Assembly: GCA_028867755.1 (NCBI GenBank)
Contig: JAGWFT010000001.1
Span: forward strand, 474,727-538,726
Source: Nitrososphaerota archaeon
GTDB lineage: Archaea > Thermoproteota > Nitrososphaeria > Nitrososphaerales > Nitrosopumilaceae
Length of the DNA: 64,000 bases
Direction of reading: 5' to 3'
Shown here: positions 1 to 9,044 of the stretch, piece after piece
How positions within the stretch are numbered: position 1 is the stretch's first letter
Layout of the letters: every line of letters starts with the position of its first letter
Program-made: the position numbers and the translations under genes
The notes under the pieces: generated by a model
Database searches by the model: none
What the model was told of the DNA's origin: nothing
The model's input: the letters and a program-made list of their open reading frames with translations, nothing else

Positions 1-822
1 GGTTCTGGCTTTGAATCAATTTTTGAAAATATCTTTGGTGGGGGCGGCGGAGGTTTTAGGTTTGGTGGTTTTGATTTTGGATTTGGAAGAGAAAGAGGAG
101 CAGATCTGGTATATGACACAGAAATAACACTTGAGGATGTTCTTAGGGGAAAGAAAGAAGAAATTGAGATTCCAAGTGACATTCAATGCAGCGATTGCAA
201 AGGTACGGGCGCTACTCCAGGAACATCTATGAGAACATGTTCTGTTTGTAACGGTCATGGGCAGGTAAGAACATCTCGAAGTAGTGGCTTTTCCACATTT
301 GTCACGGTTCAGCCATGTAATACATGTAGAGGACAAGGCAAGATAATCGAGAGACCATGTTCGAAATGCAAGGGATCTGGAAAGCAGAGAGGAAAGCGAC
401 ATTTTTCGTTTGAAATTCCTGCAGGTATTGAAACTGGTGAATATAGAATTAAAGGCGAAGGAGAATCAATGTCAAATGGAGTAAGCGGCGATCTCATTGT
501 TAGAATTAAAGTCAGACCTCATGATAAGTTCAAGCGTGATGGTGCAGACATATTCTATGATGAAAATATTTCCATGATTGATGCTACTTTAGGAAAAAAA
601 TTAACTGTACCAACATTGGAGGGAAATGAAAAAATTGATGTTGAAGCAGGTAGTCAACCAAATACAATAATAAAGCTAAAGGGAAAAGGCGTACCGCACC
701 AAGGAATTCGAAGCAGGGGAGATCAATATGTCAGACTTGTTGTTAATATTCCAAAAAAAATAGACAAACATCAACGAAAACTGCTTGAAGAACTACGAGA
801 CAACCTACATCAAGAGGAGTAA
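1..822 (+). CDS. dnaJ: DnaJ (Hsp40) co-chaperone, C-terminal part, cut by window start
   Basis: Open from base 1 in frame 1, so the J domain lies outside the window. The visible part starts in a Gly/Phe-rich linker (about residues 1-33), followed by four CxxCxGxG zinc-finger repeats beginning near fragment residues 63, 80, 106 and 120, and then the beta-rich substrate-binding C-terminal domains. This is the type I DnaJ layout. It would present unfolded clients to DnaK and stimulate its ATPase in the cytoplasm. All four zinc motifs are intact. The next gene starts 3 bases after the stop, so the two are probably cotranscribed. dnaK and grpE are presumably upstream, but this is not visible. Confidence 0.95.
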   Translation, partial: GSGFESIFENIFGGGGGGFRFGGFDFGFGRERGADLVYDTEITLEDVLRGKKEEIEIPSDIQCSDCKGTGATPGTSMRTCSVCNGHGQVRTSRSSGFSTFVTVQPCNTCRGQGKIIERPCSKCKGSGKQRGKRHFSFEIPAGIETGEYRIKGEGESMSNGVSGDLIVRIKVRPHDKFKRDGADIFYDENISMIDATLGKKLTVPTLEGNEKIDVEAGSQPNTIIKLKGKGVPHQGIRSRGDQYVRLVVNIPKKIDKHQRKLLEELRDNLHQEE

Positions 823-825
823 ATT

Positions 826-1374
826 TTGAGAATTGCATTAGATGTTGATGGGGTTCTTGCAGATGTCATCCATGCTTGGTTGATATACAATAACAAAGTC
901 AGGACAACTATATTGAAATCTGACATATCCGAATGGGATTTTTGGAGGAAATACAACATAAACAAATTTGATTTCTATGAAGAGCTCTCTAGATGCTGGA
1001 AATCTTGGAAGGATATTCCTCCCACCGAAACCAACATTTCTTATGCATCAGGAGAACTCTCAAAGATGGGAACTGTGGATATAGTTACTGCAAGAGAAAA
1101 TTCCACGCATGATGATGTAAAGAATTGGCTCAAAATGCATGGTGTGATGTTTAAAAATTATGTGGGGGTGGCAGAGGGAACCGAAAAGGCAAAACTCGAT
1201 TATGATGTATTCATAGACGACTCTCCAATAAATGCAGAAAGCATGTTGGCCAGCGGTAAATCGGTAATACTATACAATCAGCCATGGAATCTCGACTTTC
1301 CTGACCCCAGGGCAAAAAGAATCTATGAGCTAAAGAATGCAATAGACATAATCAGTGAAATTAATCGTAATTAG
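826..1374 (+). CDS. HAD-superfamily phosphatase, 5'-nucleotidase-like
   Basis: 182 residues. The N-terminus carries HAD motif I, DVDGVLAD (Asp6 and Asp8 would be nucleophile and acid/base); a VTAR segment fits motif II and FIDDSP near residue 130 fits the acidic motif. The size and sequence resemble the NT5C-like or uncharacterised small HAD phosphatases, and the substrate is not predictable. The start is TTG at 826, preceded by a GAGGAG ribosome-binding site at 814-819, which makes this start convincing. It lies 3 bases behind dnaJ, suggesting translational coupling. A role in nucleotide or phosphate-ester clean-up is inference only. Confidence 0.75.
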   Translation: MRIALDVDGVLADVIHAWLIYNNKVRTTILKSDISEWDFWRKYNINKFDFYEELSRCWKSWKDIPPTETNISYASGELSKMGTVDIVTARENSTHDDVKNWLKMHGVMFKNYVGVAEGTEKAKLDYDVFIDDSPINAESMLASGKSVILYNQPWNLDFPDPRAKRIYELKNAIDIISEINRN

Positions 1375-1488
1375 CCTCTATAGCTTAATTCTATAGTATA
1401 TTTGCAATAGATTCAGTATGGATTAGAAATGATAGGTTTTTTCTTGTCATAAAAAAGACACTTATTCTGGAGTTTTAATTTCCACGTT

Positions 1489-1573
1489 GCGGGGGTCGCC
1501 TAGCCTGGTCAACGGCGTAAGGCTCAGAACCTTATCTCTTAGGAGTTCGTGGGTTCAAATCCCACCTCCCGCA
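1489..1573 (+). tRNA. tRNA-Leu (CAG)
   Basis: Folds as a type II tRNA. The acceptor stem GCGGGGG pairs with CTCCCGC (one G-T pair). The D stem is GCC/GGC, and the anticodon stem TAAGG/CCTTA encloses the loop CTCAGAA with anticodon CAG at 1525-1527. A long variable arm follows, and the T stem GTGGG/CCCAC holds loop TTCAAAT. The discriminator is A73 and CCA is not encoded. The long variable arm and anticodon both indicate leucine. No intron is seen. Confidence 0.95.
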
Positions 1574-1579
1574 TTAAAA

Positions 1580-1586
1580 TTTTTTT
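1580..1586 (+). terminator. T-run terminator after tRNA-Leu
   Basis: Seven consecutive T residues start seven bases after the tRNA 3' end. Archaeal RNA polymerase terminates at such T tracts without needing a hairpin. Confidence 0.55.
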
Positions 1587-1698
1587 CATCAATCTTCAAA
1601 AAATTTGTAATCTATTAATCAATTGTGCGCCTTCGTGAAAAGAATCGAGTGATAATATCACATGATAAAATCAATTCTATGGTTGATGCCAAAAAGGA

Positions 1699-1720
1699 GT
1701 TAACACTATGTGATGTTAAC
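1699..1720. repeat. Short inverted repeat at the gatE 3' end
   Basis: GTTAACA (1699-1705) and TGTTAAC (1714-1720) form a 7-bp stem with an 8-base loop. The right arm includes the gatE stop codon. It could be a processing or termination hairpin for the gatD-gatE transcript, but no T-run follows on the minus strand. Chance occurrence in AT-rich DNA is possible. Confidence 0.3.
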
Positions 1721-3629
1721 TTTTCAAGTTTTTATTAATCTGTAATTTTATTTTGGTCTCTAATAACTGATTTATTCTCTGACCGTCTACTTTGCCTCTG
1801 AGATTCTTCATTGCAAGTCCCATCAACGGACCCATAGATCTTAATCCTTGCTGCTCTATCATTTTCATATTGGATGATACCAATTCATCTAATATATTAT
1901 TTAGATCTATATCCTCTACTGTATTGATTGCATTTTTTTGAATTGCATCTTCTATAGAACTAGATGTTTTATTCATTATACTTTCAAAGATAATCTCAAG
2001 TGATTCTTTTGCAATCTTTCCTTCTGCCAAAAACTCAAATGCTTTTGAAATATCTGAATTTTTCAGTAATTTCGAGTCAAGACCACGTCTCTCAAGATTG
2101 GTAATGGTTCCACATAGAACTGATGATACGAAATTAGGAGAAATTTTTTTATCTTTACATATGGATTCAAATAAATCCAGATATTCAGAATCAAATATCT
2201 GTACAGCAAGTTGTGAATTCAACTCATATTGTTTCTGAAGCTCCAGTAGGCTTTCTTCCCAAGATCTTGGTATCTTCTTTTTGACTCCCTCTAATTCGCT
2301 ATTGCTTACCACAATTGGTGGTATGTCAGTCTCTGGATACATTCTAGAGGCACCTGGTCTTGGTCTGAGATAGACTGTTTCCCCAGTGATTGTAGCTACC
2401 CTTGTTTCTGCAGGCACACCAATTTTGGCATCTTCTATTCTTTTGATTATGGATTCAATCACGATATCCAGTTTTTTTGACTCTCCTGCAAGAATCAAAA
2501 AGCCATCCTTTTGTTGACTTTCCAGAGTTTTTCTTACTTGTTGTATCTCCATTTCTTCAATCCCATAGTTTGGAAGCTCATCTGAATGAAAAACGCCTCC
2601 CAAACCAAAGAATCTAACTAGTTCTCCTACTTGCTTTCCAAGTCTAATTCCGGAATATGGTTCAAAACCAAACATACCTGAAAAATTCTTTATCTTTATT
2701 GCTTTTACAACAGCACCGTCAACCAGTGCTTTCTGAATGGTTTTTGATTTGCAATTTCTAAAGGCATCTGTTACATCCTTTACATCCCTTTCCTTTGCAA
2801 TTCGTTCAGTATCTAGACTTTTTAATTTCTCAGCGATTATCTTAAGACCATGTTGCCTTTTCGCTTCATATTCAACCACTTTTTCAAGCTGATCAAGTTT
2901 TTGTACTCCCTTTACTTCCACAATCCCGCCTCCTTCAATAGAAACATTGACATCTTGTCTTATTGATCCCAGTCCTCTCTGAACCCTTTTAGTTGCTCGC
3001 AATAAACGCCCCAGAGTCAATGCAATTTTCTTGATTTCTTCTGGCGTTCCGCTTACTGGTTCAAGCGCTATTTCTACTAACGGTATTCCCAATCTATCCA
3101 AAGTGTATTCTCTAAACTCAACTGAATCATTGAGGAGCTTTGCTGCATCTTCTTCTAAGCAAATGCTCTGGACGCCAATATTTTCACCGTCTACTTCAAG
3201 ATTTCCACCCAACCCAATCAACATGGTTCTCTGAAAGCCAGATGTGTTTGAGCCATCTATGACTAATTTTCTCATCACATAAATCTCATTGAAAATATTT
3301 GTCTTTAGCGCAGAAGCCATTATCAAGGCAGTTTCTTTTGAGTCAGAACTAAGATCATGGGGAGGTTCTTCATCCTGCTCAACAAGACAACTACTCTCAG
3401 GATTAGCATAGTATAGTATGGTTTTCTGTTTGCTAGATTCAAATAATGCGCTAGGATCAACTTCTCCAAGTTCACTTCTTGCTATTCTTAATCTTCTGAA
3501 GAATTTTAGAGGATAATCAGTTGACTCAATCGAAGAACAATTGCAGAATAATTTTGTGCCTGTTGCAAGCTGTTGGTGCACCTCAAGACCAACTTTCAGA
3601 CCTATTTTATCCATCTGAATTTTAGACAT
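1716..3629 (-). CDS. gatE: Glutamyl-tRNA(Gln) amidotransferase subunit E
   Basis: Archaeal GatE, the subunit that binds misacylated Glu-tRNA(Gln), activates the glutamate and accepts ammonia from GatD. The N-terminal signature VGLEVHQQL, with a following CNC, is the GatB/GatE fold; the C-terminal part is the GatB/YqeY-type tRNA-binding region. About 637 residues is normal for GatE. I place the start at the ATG at 3629. A TTTAAAAC box lies 23-30 bases upstream of it, and a GTG at 3644 is the in-frame alternative. gatD lies immediately upstream on the same strand, giving a gatD-gatE pair. GltX at 56-57.8 kb would supply the Glu-tRNA(Gln) substrate. Confidence 0.95.
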   Translation of the reverse strand: MSKIQMDKIGLKVGLEVHQQLATGTKLFCNCSSIESTDYPLKFFRRLRIARSELGEVDPSALFESSKQKTILYYANPESSCLVEQDEEPPHDLSSDSKETALIMASALKTNIFNEIYVMRKLVIDGSNTSGFQRTMLIGLGGNLEVDGENIGVQSICLEEDAAKLLNDSVEFREYTLDRLGIPLVEIALEPVSGTPEEIKKIALTLGRLLRATKRVQRGLGSIRQDVNVSIEGGGIVEVKGVQKLDQLEKVVEYEAKRQHGLKIIAEKLKSLDTERIAKERDVKDVTDAFRNCKSKTIQKALVDGAVVKAIKIKNFSGMFGFEPYSGIRLGKQVGELVRFFGLGGVFHSDELPNYGIEEMEIQQVRKTLESQQKDGFLILAGESKKLDIVIESIIKRIEDAKIGVPAETRVATITGETVYLRPRPGASRMYPETDIPPIVVSNSELEGVKKKIPRSWEESLLELQKQYELNSQLAVQIFDSEYLDLFESICKDKKISPNFVSSVLCGTITNLERRGLDSKLLKNSDISKAFEFLAEGKIAKESLEIIFESIMNKTSSSIEDAIQKNAINTVEDIDLNNILDELVSSNMKMIEQQGLRSMGPLMGLAMKNLRGKVDGQRINQLLETKIKLQINKNLKS

Positions 3630-3661
3630 TTCTAATTTTATCACTACACTTGTTTTAAATC

Positions 3662-4945
3662 TTAGTCTGAAATTTCCAAGGCAATGTTCTCTTGCATGAT
3701 TTTTTCCATTTCGTTGATGTCTTTAGTATTGCCTAGTGCCCACATGGCTTTAACAAGAGCAGTCTCTGGAATCATATTTCCAAGTGGAATTACACCCAAA
3801 TTCAACAAATCTCTTCCACTATCATAAACTGTCATACGAACAATTCCATCTATACACTGTGATGTCATTCCTATGAATAGCCCCTTTCTCTTTGCACGCA
3901 GAATCGATTCGTACATTACCTTACCAACATGACCAAGTCCAGTTCCTTCAAAAATAATCGCCTTGTAGCCAGAATTAATTGCATGATCTACTAACTTTGG
4001 ATCAAAACCTGGATAATATTTCATTAGCATGACCTGGCTGTCGAAATTGATCTTCGGATTGTATGGCTTCTCTGAAGGACAAAACAATGGATTTTTTTCA
4101 ATAGTATCTTTCTTTACAATGAAAACAGGAGATCCCCCTATTGTCTGGAATGCATTTCTTTTGCTGGTGTGATTCTTCCTTACCCTTGTCCCCCAATGGC
4201 ACGCAATTTCATCATCACTTATTGAATTGTGCATTACAACAAAAATACCATTAGTATTGGTCTCTACTAAGAACCTAGCTGCTGAAATGAGATTTAATGA
4301 AGCATCTGACGAAGGTCGATCAGAAGATCTCTGTGAACCTACCAACGCTACAGGCTTTGGAAATCCAGACAATGAAAATGAGAGTGCTGCTGCTGTGTAT
4401 TGCATAGTATCAGTACCATGAGCTACTATGATACCCTTGTATTCAGACCTAGAGTATGAGTTTAGTTTTTCTGCAATTTTTCTCCAGTGCTCTGGCAGAA
4501 GATTTTCAGAATATTCAGAGAACAAAACTTCTGTATCTATGTTAGCTATCTTGGATATCTCTGGTACGCTTGCATTGAGTTCTGCAGCTGTTAGAGCTGG
4601 AGATACTCCGCCAGTTCTATAATCAATTCTGCTTGCAATAGTTCCTCCAGTTGATATCAGTAAAATTTTAGGTAACTTGGGATCTGTTTGCGGTTGTGTT
4701 GTATTCTCTTTCTTTACAGAAGGATGTGATTCTATCTCTATCTGAATAATTTTTTCAATTTGTAACCCTATGTTGTAACCGTTCTTTAGTTTGAGAACTA
4801 TATGATCATCATCACTATACTCGTATCTTGGCATCAAAATTCCTGAATACGTTGAATCTGCTTTGACTCTGACCATATTTCCTACCTCTATCTTGTTTTT
4901 CTCTAGGAACTCAAGGCTCTTTCCTTTGTATCCACTATGCGACAT
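3662..4945 (-). CDS. gatD: Glutamyl-tRNA(Gln) amidotransferase subunit D (asparaginase-type)
   Basis: 427 residues. After an N-terminal beta-rich domain of about 90 residues comes an L-asparaginase-type amidase domain with the two catalytic threonine motifs: STGGTIAS (98-105) and HGTDTM (176-181). In the GatDE complex it hydrolyses glutamine and channels ammonia to GatE. The N-terminal extension and the neighbouring gatE distinguish it from a plain asparaginase. The ATG start at 4945 sits 33 bases from the cdc48 stop, so cdc48-gatD-gatE may be one transcription unit. Confidence 0.95.
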   Translation of the reverse strand: MSHSGYKGKSLEFLEKNKIEVGNMVRVKADSTYSGILMPRYEYSDDDHIVLKLKNGYNIGLQIEKIIQIEIESHPSVKKENTTQPQTDPKLPKILLISTGGTIASRIDYRTGGVSPALTAAELNASVPEISKIANIDTEVLFSEYSENLLPEHWRKIAEKLNSYSRSEYKGIIVAHGTDTMQYTAAALSFSLSGFPKPVALVGSQRSSDRPSSDASLNLISAARFLVETNTNGIFVVMHNSISDDEIACHWGTRVRKNHTSKRNAFQTIGGSPVFIVKKDTIEKNPLFCPSEKPYNPKINFDSQVMLMKYYPGFDPKLVDHAINSGYKAIIFEGTGLGHVGKVMYESILRAKRKGLFIGMTSQCIDGIVRMTVYDSGRDLLNLGVIPLGNMIPETALVKAMWALGNTKDINEMEKIMQENIALEISD

Positions 4946-4978
4946 TTGTTAGAGATTAGAATTGTTATTTTATTAAAA

Positions 4979-7180
4979 TTACCTGTAGTAAGGCACTGCT
5001 ACCTTTTCGCCTATCTTGAGTTCCTTCTGGGTTCTTACTTTTCTAACAGCTTCTTCAAAGTGTCTCATAGTTACTTTGGCGTCAGCTGCCTGTTTTTCTG
5101 CCTCTTTTTGGTCAGGGTATTTGGCAAGAAACTCATGTATGACAAGGGATACGGCTGTATTGGCAATAGATGCCACATCTGCACCACTCATTCCATCACT
5201 TGATTCGGAAATCTTGTCTAAATCTACATAATCTGGATTCTTTACACCGTCTATCGTTGGCTCTCTTACAACTGGAATATCTTTTGCATTAATTTCCAAT
5301 ATCTTCTTTCTTCCCTCTTTGTCAGGTAAAGGTACCAAAATGATTTTATCAAATCTACCAGGTCTTAGCAGTGCGGTATCAATCATGTCTGCTCTATTTG
5401 TAGCTGCCAAGACAACTACTCCGCGAAGGCTTTCTATGCCATCAAGTTCCGTTAGTAACTGGCTAACTACTCTTTCTGTTACAGCTGTCTCTCCTCCAAT
5501 TCCTCTGACAGGTGCTATTGAATCAATTTCATCAAAAAATATCACACAAGGTGATGCCTGTCTTGCTCTTCTGAATATCTCTCTTATTCCACGTTCAGAT
5601 TCCCCTACCCACTTCGATAATAATTCAGGACCTCTTACTGATATGAAGTTGGCTTCACTTTCAGTAGCAACAGCTTTTGCAAGTAAAGTTTTTCCAGTTC
5701 CACTTGAGCCATGCAATAATATTCCTCTTGGCATTCTATGTCCAAGTTTTGAATATAACATTGGATATTTCATAGGCCATTCAACCGCTTCCTGTAATTC
5801 GCGTTTGACTGTTTCTAATCCTCCTACTTCGTCCCAGCTTACATCTGGATTTTCAATAAAGACTTCCCGCATTCCAGAAGGTGTAACTTCTTTGAGTGCA
5901 TTCTGGTAATCCTCATCATTTACAATTAACTTGTCAAGAGTTTCAGGAGGAAGTTTTTCATCTTCTAAATTGAGTTCAGGTAATAGTCTTCGTAAGCATT
6001 TCATTGCTGCTTCTTTGCACAAATACTCCAAGTCTGCTCCTACATATCCGTGACTTATTGAAGCAATCTTGTCTAAATTTACATCATCACTAAGAGGCAT
6101 GTTTCTTGTGTGGATCATGAGGATGTCTTTTCTGCCCTTCTTGTCTGGCACTTTTATCTCAATTTCTCTATCAAATCTACCAGGTCTTCTAAGTGCAGGA
6201 TCTATTGCATTAGGTCTGTTTGTAGCAGAAATTACTATGACTTTGCCTCTTGCCTCAAGACCATCCATAAGTGATAACAATTGTGATACTACTCTTCTTT
6301 CTACTTCTCCTGTTACTTCCTCTCTTTTTGGTGCTATCGAATCGATTTCATCAATGAATATTATTGATGGGGATTTTTCCTTGGCCTCTTTGAAAATCTC
6401 TCTTAGTCTTGCTTCACTTTCACCATAGAATTTACTCATGATCTCTGGACCTGAAATACTTATGAAGTGAGCATTACTTTCATTTGCAACAGCTTTTGCA
6501 AGTAAAGTTTTTCCTGTTCCAGGAGGTCCATACAAAAGTACACCCTTTGGAGCTTCAATACCAAGTTTTTCAAATATTTCAGGATGTCTTAGTGGAAGTT
6601 CAATCATTTCACGGACTTTCTTAATTTCATCTGTTAGACCACCAATGTCTTCATAGGTTACTTGTGGAACACCACGCAAAGTTTCTCCTTTCTCTGCTAT
6701 GTGAAATACAGTCTTTTGAGTTACAAGTACTGCATCAGCTGCTGGTGTGACACCTATTACCTGAAAAGTAAGTCTTCCACCAAAATATGGAACCATTACA
6801 TTATCTCCTTTTATTAGAGGAACGCTCTCCAAAGCATCTGCTAGATATCTTTCATCAATTGGTGGTATTGCTTCAAGTGGAGCAACTACTACCTTTTCTG
6901 CAGCAACCGCCTTGATCTTACGTACAGCAACAGTATCTCCTATCGCAATACCGGCATTATTTCTCACAAGTCCATCTACTCTGATTATTCCTTTACCCTC
7001 GTCAGATGGATAGAGTGGAAGACATTTGGCTACCGTTCTTCTCTTACCTTTTATCTCAATAACATCACCAGTAGATGCACCAAGTGAATCCATAGAATCA
7101 TAATCGATACGTGCTACTCCTCTTCCCACATCACGTGTATATGCCTCAAGTACCTTAAGGGAAAGAGTGTTCTGACTCAT
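4979..7180 (-). CDS. cdc48: Cdc48/VCP-type AAA+ ATPase
   Basis: 733 residues: N-terminal double-psi-barrel domain (about 1-190) and two AAA modules. Module 1 has Walker A GPPGTGKT at 218-225 and Walker B IIFIDEID near 273-280. Module 2 has a variant Walker A GSSGTGKT at 491-498 and Walker B VIFFDEID. The C-terminus ends Pro-Tyr-Tyr-Arg, with tyrosine in the penultimate position like the HbYX motif that docks unfoldases onto the 20S proteasome. The protein unfolds and segregates substrates, and proteasome delivery is inferred from the tail. A TATAAAAA box 23-30 bases before the ATG (minus strand, 7203-7210) suggests a leaderless mRNA. Confidence 0.96.
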   Translation of the reverse strand: MSQNTLSLKVLEAYTRDVGRGVARIDYDSMDSLGASTGDVIEIKGKRRTVAKCLPLYPSDEGKGIIRVDGLVRNNAGIAIGDTVAVRKIKAVAAEKVVVAPLEAIPPIDERYLADALESVPLIKGDNVMVPYFGGRLTFQVIGVTPAADAVLVTQKTVFHIAEKGETLRGVPQVTYEDIGGLTDEIKKVREMIELPLRHPEIFEKLGIEAPKGVLLYGPPGTGKTLLAKAVANESNAHFISISGPEIMSKFYGESEARLREIFKEAKEKSPSIIFIDEIDSIAPKREEVTGEVERRVVSQLLSLMDGLEARGKVIVISATNRPNAIDPALRRPGRFDREIEIKVPDKKGRKDILMIHTRNMPLSDDVNLDKIASISHGYVGADLEYLCKEAAMKCLRRLLPELNLEDEKLPPETLDKLIVNDEDYQNALKEVTPSGMREVFIENPDVSWDEVGGLETVKRELQEAVEWPMKYPMLYSKLGHRMPRGILLHGSSGTGKTLLAKAVATESEANFISVRGPELLSKWVGESERGIREIFRRARQASPCVIFFDEIDSIAPVRGIGGETAVTERVVSQLLTELDGIESLRGVVVLAATNRADMIDTALLRPGRFDKIILVPLPDKEGRKKILEINAKDIPVVREPTIDGVKNPDYVDLDKISESSDGMSGADVASIANTAVSLVIHEFLAKYPDQKEAEKQAADAKVTMRHFEEAVRKVRTQKELKIGEKVAVPYYR

Positions 7181-7202
7181 AGTTTAAACAGCCTCAAACT
7201 AA

Positions 7203-7210
7203 TTTTTATA
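7203..7210 (-). promoter_or_regulatory. TATA box of cdc48
   Basis: TATAAAAA on the minus strand, 23-30 bases upstream of the cdc48 ATG at 7180. This spacing is typical of leaderless archaeal transcripts. Confidence 0.55.
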
Positions 7211-7281
7211 CCTTTGTTGTCTTTGATCCAGAGCTACAGATCAGAAGATTAAAATTTACAAGAAAGGGCACATTCGATACT

Positions 7282-8013
7282 TTGGGTAAAAGACCACTAG
7301 TGAGAAGGCGAGGACGAGGCGGAATGCAATTTCGTGCAGCTTCTACTGGTAAGTTATCTCCAGCAAAATACCCAAGATTTACTCTATCTGAACAACATGA
7401 GGCTGAAGTAATAGATATAGTCCATGAGACCGGTCGTGACGCACCTCTCTCCAGAGTGAGATTCGAAAATGGAACTTGGTCTCTTGTTCCATCTGTTTTA
7501 GGCACTAAGATAGGCTCAAAATTAAAATTTGGATTAAAGTCTGATATATCTTCTGGAAATGTCATTAGCATACAAAACATTCCAGACGGAACCTTGGTCT
7601 GTAATGTGGAAAGACATTTTGGGGACGGGGGTTCTCTTGTCAAATCTGCAGGTTCATATGCAACTGTATTTTCTCACGGTAACGAAGGTGTAACACTGAA
7701 ACTTCCATCAGGCAAGTTTACCACTCTCCATCCTCAAAATAGGGCTATGATTGGAGTCCTTGCTGGGGGAGGTTCAGGTGATAGGCCTTTTATGCGAGCA
7801 GGTGTAGCTTGGCGCAGAATGCGTTCTAAAGGACACAAGTATCCTATAGTAAGAGGTGTTGCACAAGCAGTATACGTTCACCCACACGGTGGTGGAAGAC
7901 ATCAGCACGTTGGTAGAAGCTCAACTGTTTCAAGGAACGCTCCTCCTGGACGCAAGGTTGGTAGCATTGCAGCAAGAAAGACAGGAAGAGCAAGAGTAAA
8001 AGAAAGAGCATAA
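7282..8013 (+). CDS. rpl2: 50S ribosomal protein uL2
   Basis: 243 residues with the archaeal/eukaryotic uL2 start (MGK, then an Arg/Gly-rich stretch binding 23S rRNA) and the conserved C-terminal VYVHPHGGGRHQHVG region near residues 198-212 at the peptidyl-transferase centre. The start is a TTG at 7282; there is no in-frame ATG before the conserved N-terminus. It is divergent from cdc48 and stands alone here rather than inside the S10/spc ribosomal operon, which is a known feature of some archaeal lineages. Confidence 0.97.
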   Translation: MGKRPLVRRRGRGGMQFRAASTGKLSPAKYPRFTLSEQHEAEVIDIVHETGRDAPLSRVRFENGTWSLVPSVLGTKIGSKLKFGLKSDISSGNVISIQNIPDGTLVCNVERHFGDGGSLVKSAGSYATVFSHGNEGVTLKLPSGKFTTLHPQNRAMIGVLAGGGSGDRPFMRAGVAWRRMRSKGHKYPIVRGVAQAVYVHPHGGGRHQHVGRSSTVSRNAPPGRKVGSIAARKTGRARVKERA

Positions 8014-8053
8014 TTTCTTAAAGCTAATTAATAGTTAAAGTAAAACCAAAGCT

Positions 8054-8332
8054 GTGACCTCAAAACGAGTTCATCTTTATGTTAGTGGAAAGGTTCAAGG
8101 AGTGTATTTTCGACAAAGCATGAAGGAAACAGCAGAAAAAAATAATGTTAAAGGTTGGGTAAAAAATCTTCCAGACAAAAGGGTGGAAGCAGTTTTAGAG
8201 GGTGAAGAATCTAATGTGTATGCTGTAATAGATTGGAGTCATTTTGGTCCTCCTGGATCTACTGTGGATGAAGTAAAAATCATGAATGAAGATAACGTTG
8301 AAAACTTTTCAGATTTTGAAATTCTTCCTTAA
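8054..8332 (+). CDS. acyP: Acylphosphatase
   Basis: 92 residues, the normal acylphosphatase length. The signature VQGVYFRQSM contains the catalytic arginine (Arg20) that binds the phosphate, and WVKN supplies the catalytic asparagine. It hydrolyses carboxyl-phosphate bonds such as those in acetyl phosphate. The start is GTG at 8054, about 40 bases after rpl2, and it may be read through from it. Its TAA stop overlaps the stop codon of the convergent gene at 8329. Confidence 0.9.
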   Translation: MTSKRVHLYVSGKVQGVYFRQSMKETAEKNNVKGWVKNLPDKRVEAVLEGEESNVYAVIDWSHFGPPGSTVDEVKIMNEDNVENFSDFEILP

Positions 8333-8658
8333 TGTATGTTTGAATAAGCATCAACGAGGAAACTCTTGATCTCATCCAAGTTTTGATCCGCCTTTATCTC
8401 TATCTCTTTTATTGGTTCTTTTCTGTCTTTTCTGATTTTTGCAATGACAGATTCTCTCTGTGGTTCAATGTCTGCAAAATACCTAAATGTCATTGACTTG
8501 CAAAACACTATCCTGTGCATTCGCACATCTTCTAGTACATTACTGCCCAATGAGAAGCAAAAATTCCGTAGTTCGTCAAATAACGGTTTTACTTTGGGTG
8601 ACAATTGTTTCTTGAAATCGTCATATGTTCTTGTATGACCAGAAATTAGACCGTCCAT
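8329..8658 (-). CDS. Conserved hypothetical protein, DUF5655-like
   Basis: 109 residues, no signal peptide or membrane segment. A central pattern (LFDELR, a hydrophobic strand, then FADIEPQ) recalls the small DUF5655 family, whose function is not established; this match is from memory and only tentative. It starts at an ATG just outside the 3' end of the SRP RNA gene and ends by sharing a TTAA quartet with the stop of the convergent acylphosphatase gene. Confidence 0.6.
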   Translation of the reverse strand: MDGLISGHTRTYDDFKKQLSPKVKPLFDELRNFCFSLGSNVLEDVRMHRIVFCKSMTFRYFADIEPQRESVIAKIRKDRKEPIKEIEIKADQNLDEIKSFLVDAYSNIH

Positions 8659-8686
8659 ATTTTATCATTTTATCATGAAGTATTTA

Positions 8687-9007
8687 GAGGTAGTAGATCT
8701 GCTCGTTCCAGTCTAGGCAAATGACCTCGTCTCAAGTCAAGCAAGATCCGCCACGTAGACGACGCAGCGTGAATGCTCTACCTTAGGATTGCTCCCTCCC
8801 GGACCTCATCCCTTTCGGCAGTTAGAACTTGAGAACCCTCCCTTCGGACAGTCTCAGTCCTGCATCCACCCGCTTCGGCGTGATTTCATCTCCGCAAGTC
8901 AAGTGAGTATCATCCATCTAGAGATTTACCCAGCAGTTACTGATCTCTGCATATAGCCGGTTTCAGAGACAGGGCACGGCTAGCGCCCCAATCCTCCCTA
9001 CTACCAA
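8687..9007 (-). ncRNA. ffs: SRP (7S) RNA, archaeal type
   Basis: Read on the minus strand, the ends form helix 1: GGTAGTAG (9005-8998) pairs perfectly with CTACTACC (8696-8689). The 5' part has the Alu-domain signature, including GAAACCGGCTATATGC near 8948-8963, close to the archaeal GGAAACCGCCGATATGC element. Helix 8, the SRP54 site, is seen as GAGGTCCGGGAGGGAGC at 8807-8791, with its symmetric loop and GNRA-like tetraloop. The length of about 317 nt suits archaeal SRP RNA. The RNA scaffolds SRP54/SRP19 for cotranslational membrane targeting. The exact ends are estimated from the terminal pairing. Confidence 0.93.
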
Positions 9008-9044
9008 AATATAGTTTATGGTAAGATCTTTATGTGCATTAGGG

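Noticed and set aside
5319-5909. 196-codon plus-strand frame inside cdc48
   Set aside because: It is antisense to an unambiguous AAA module and has no recognisable protein features.
7206-7643. 145-codon minus-strand frame over the start of rpl2
   Set aside because: Antisense to uL2; composition atypical and no motif.
8687-9007. Structured RNA first considered as RNase P RNA
   Set aside because: The minus strand shows the SRP helix 8 loop, the Alu-domain element and perfect helix 1 closure. RNase P conserved regions are absent.
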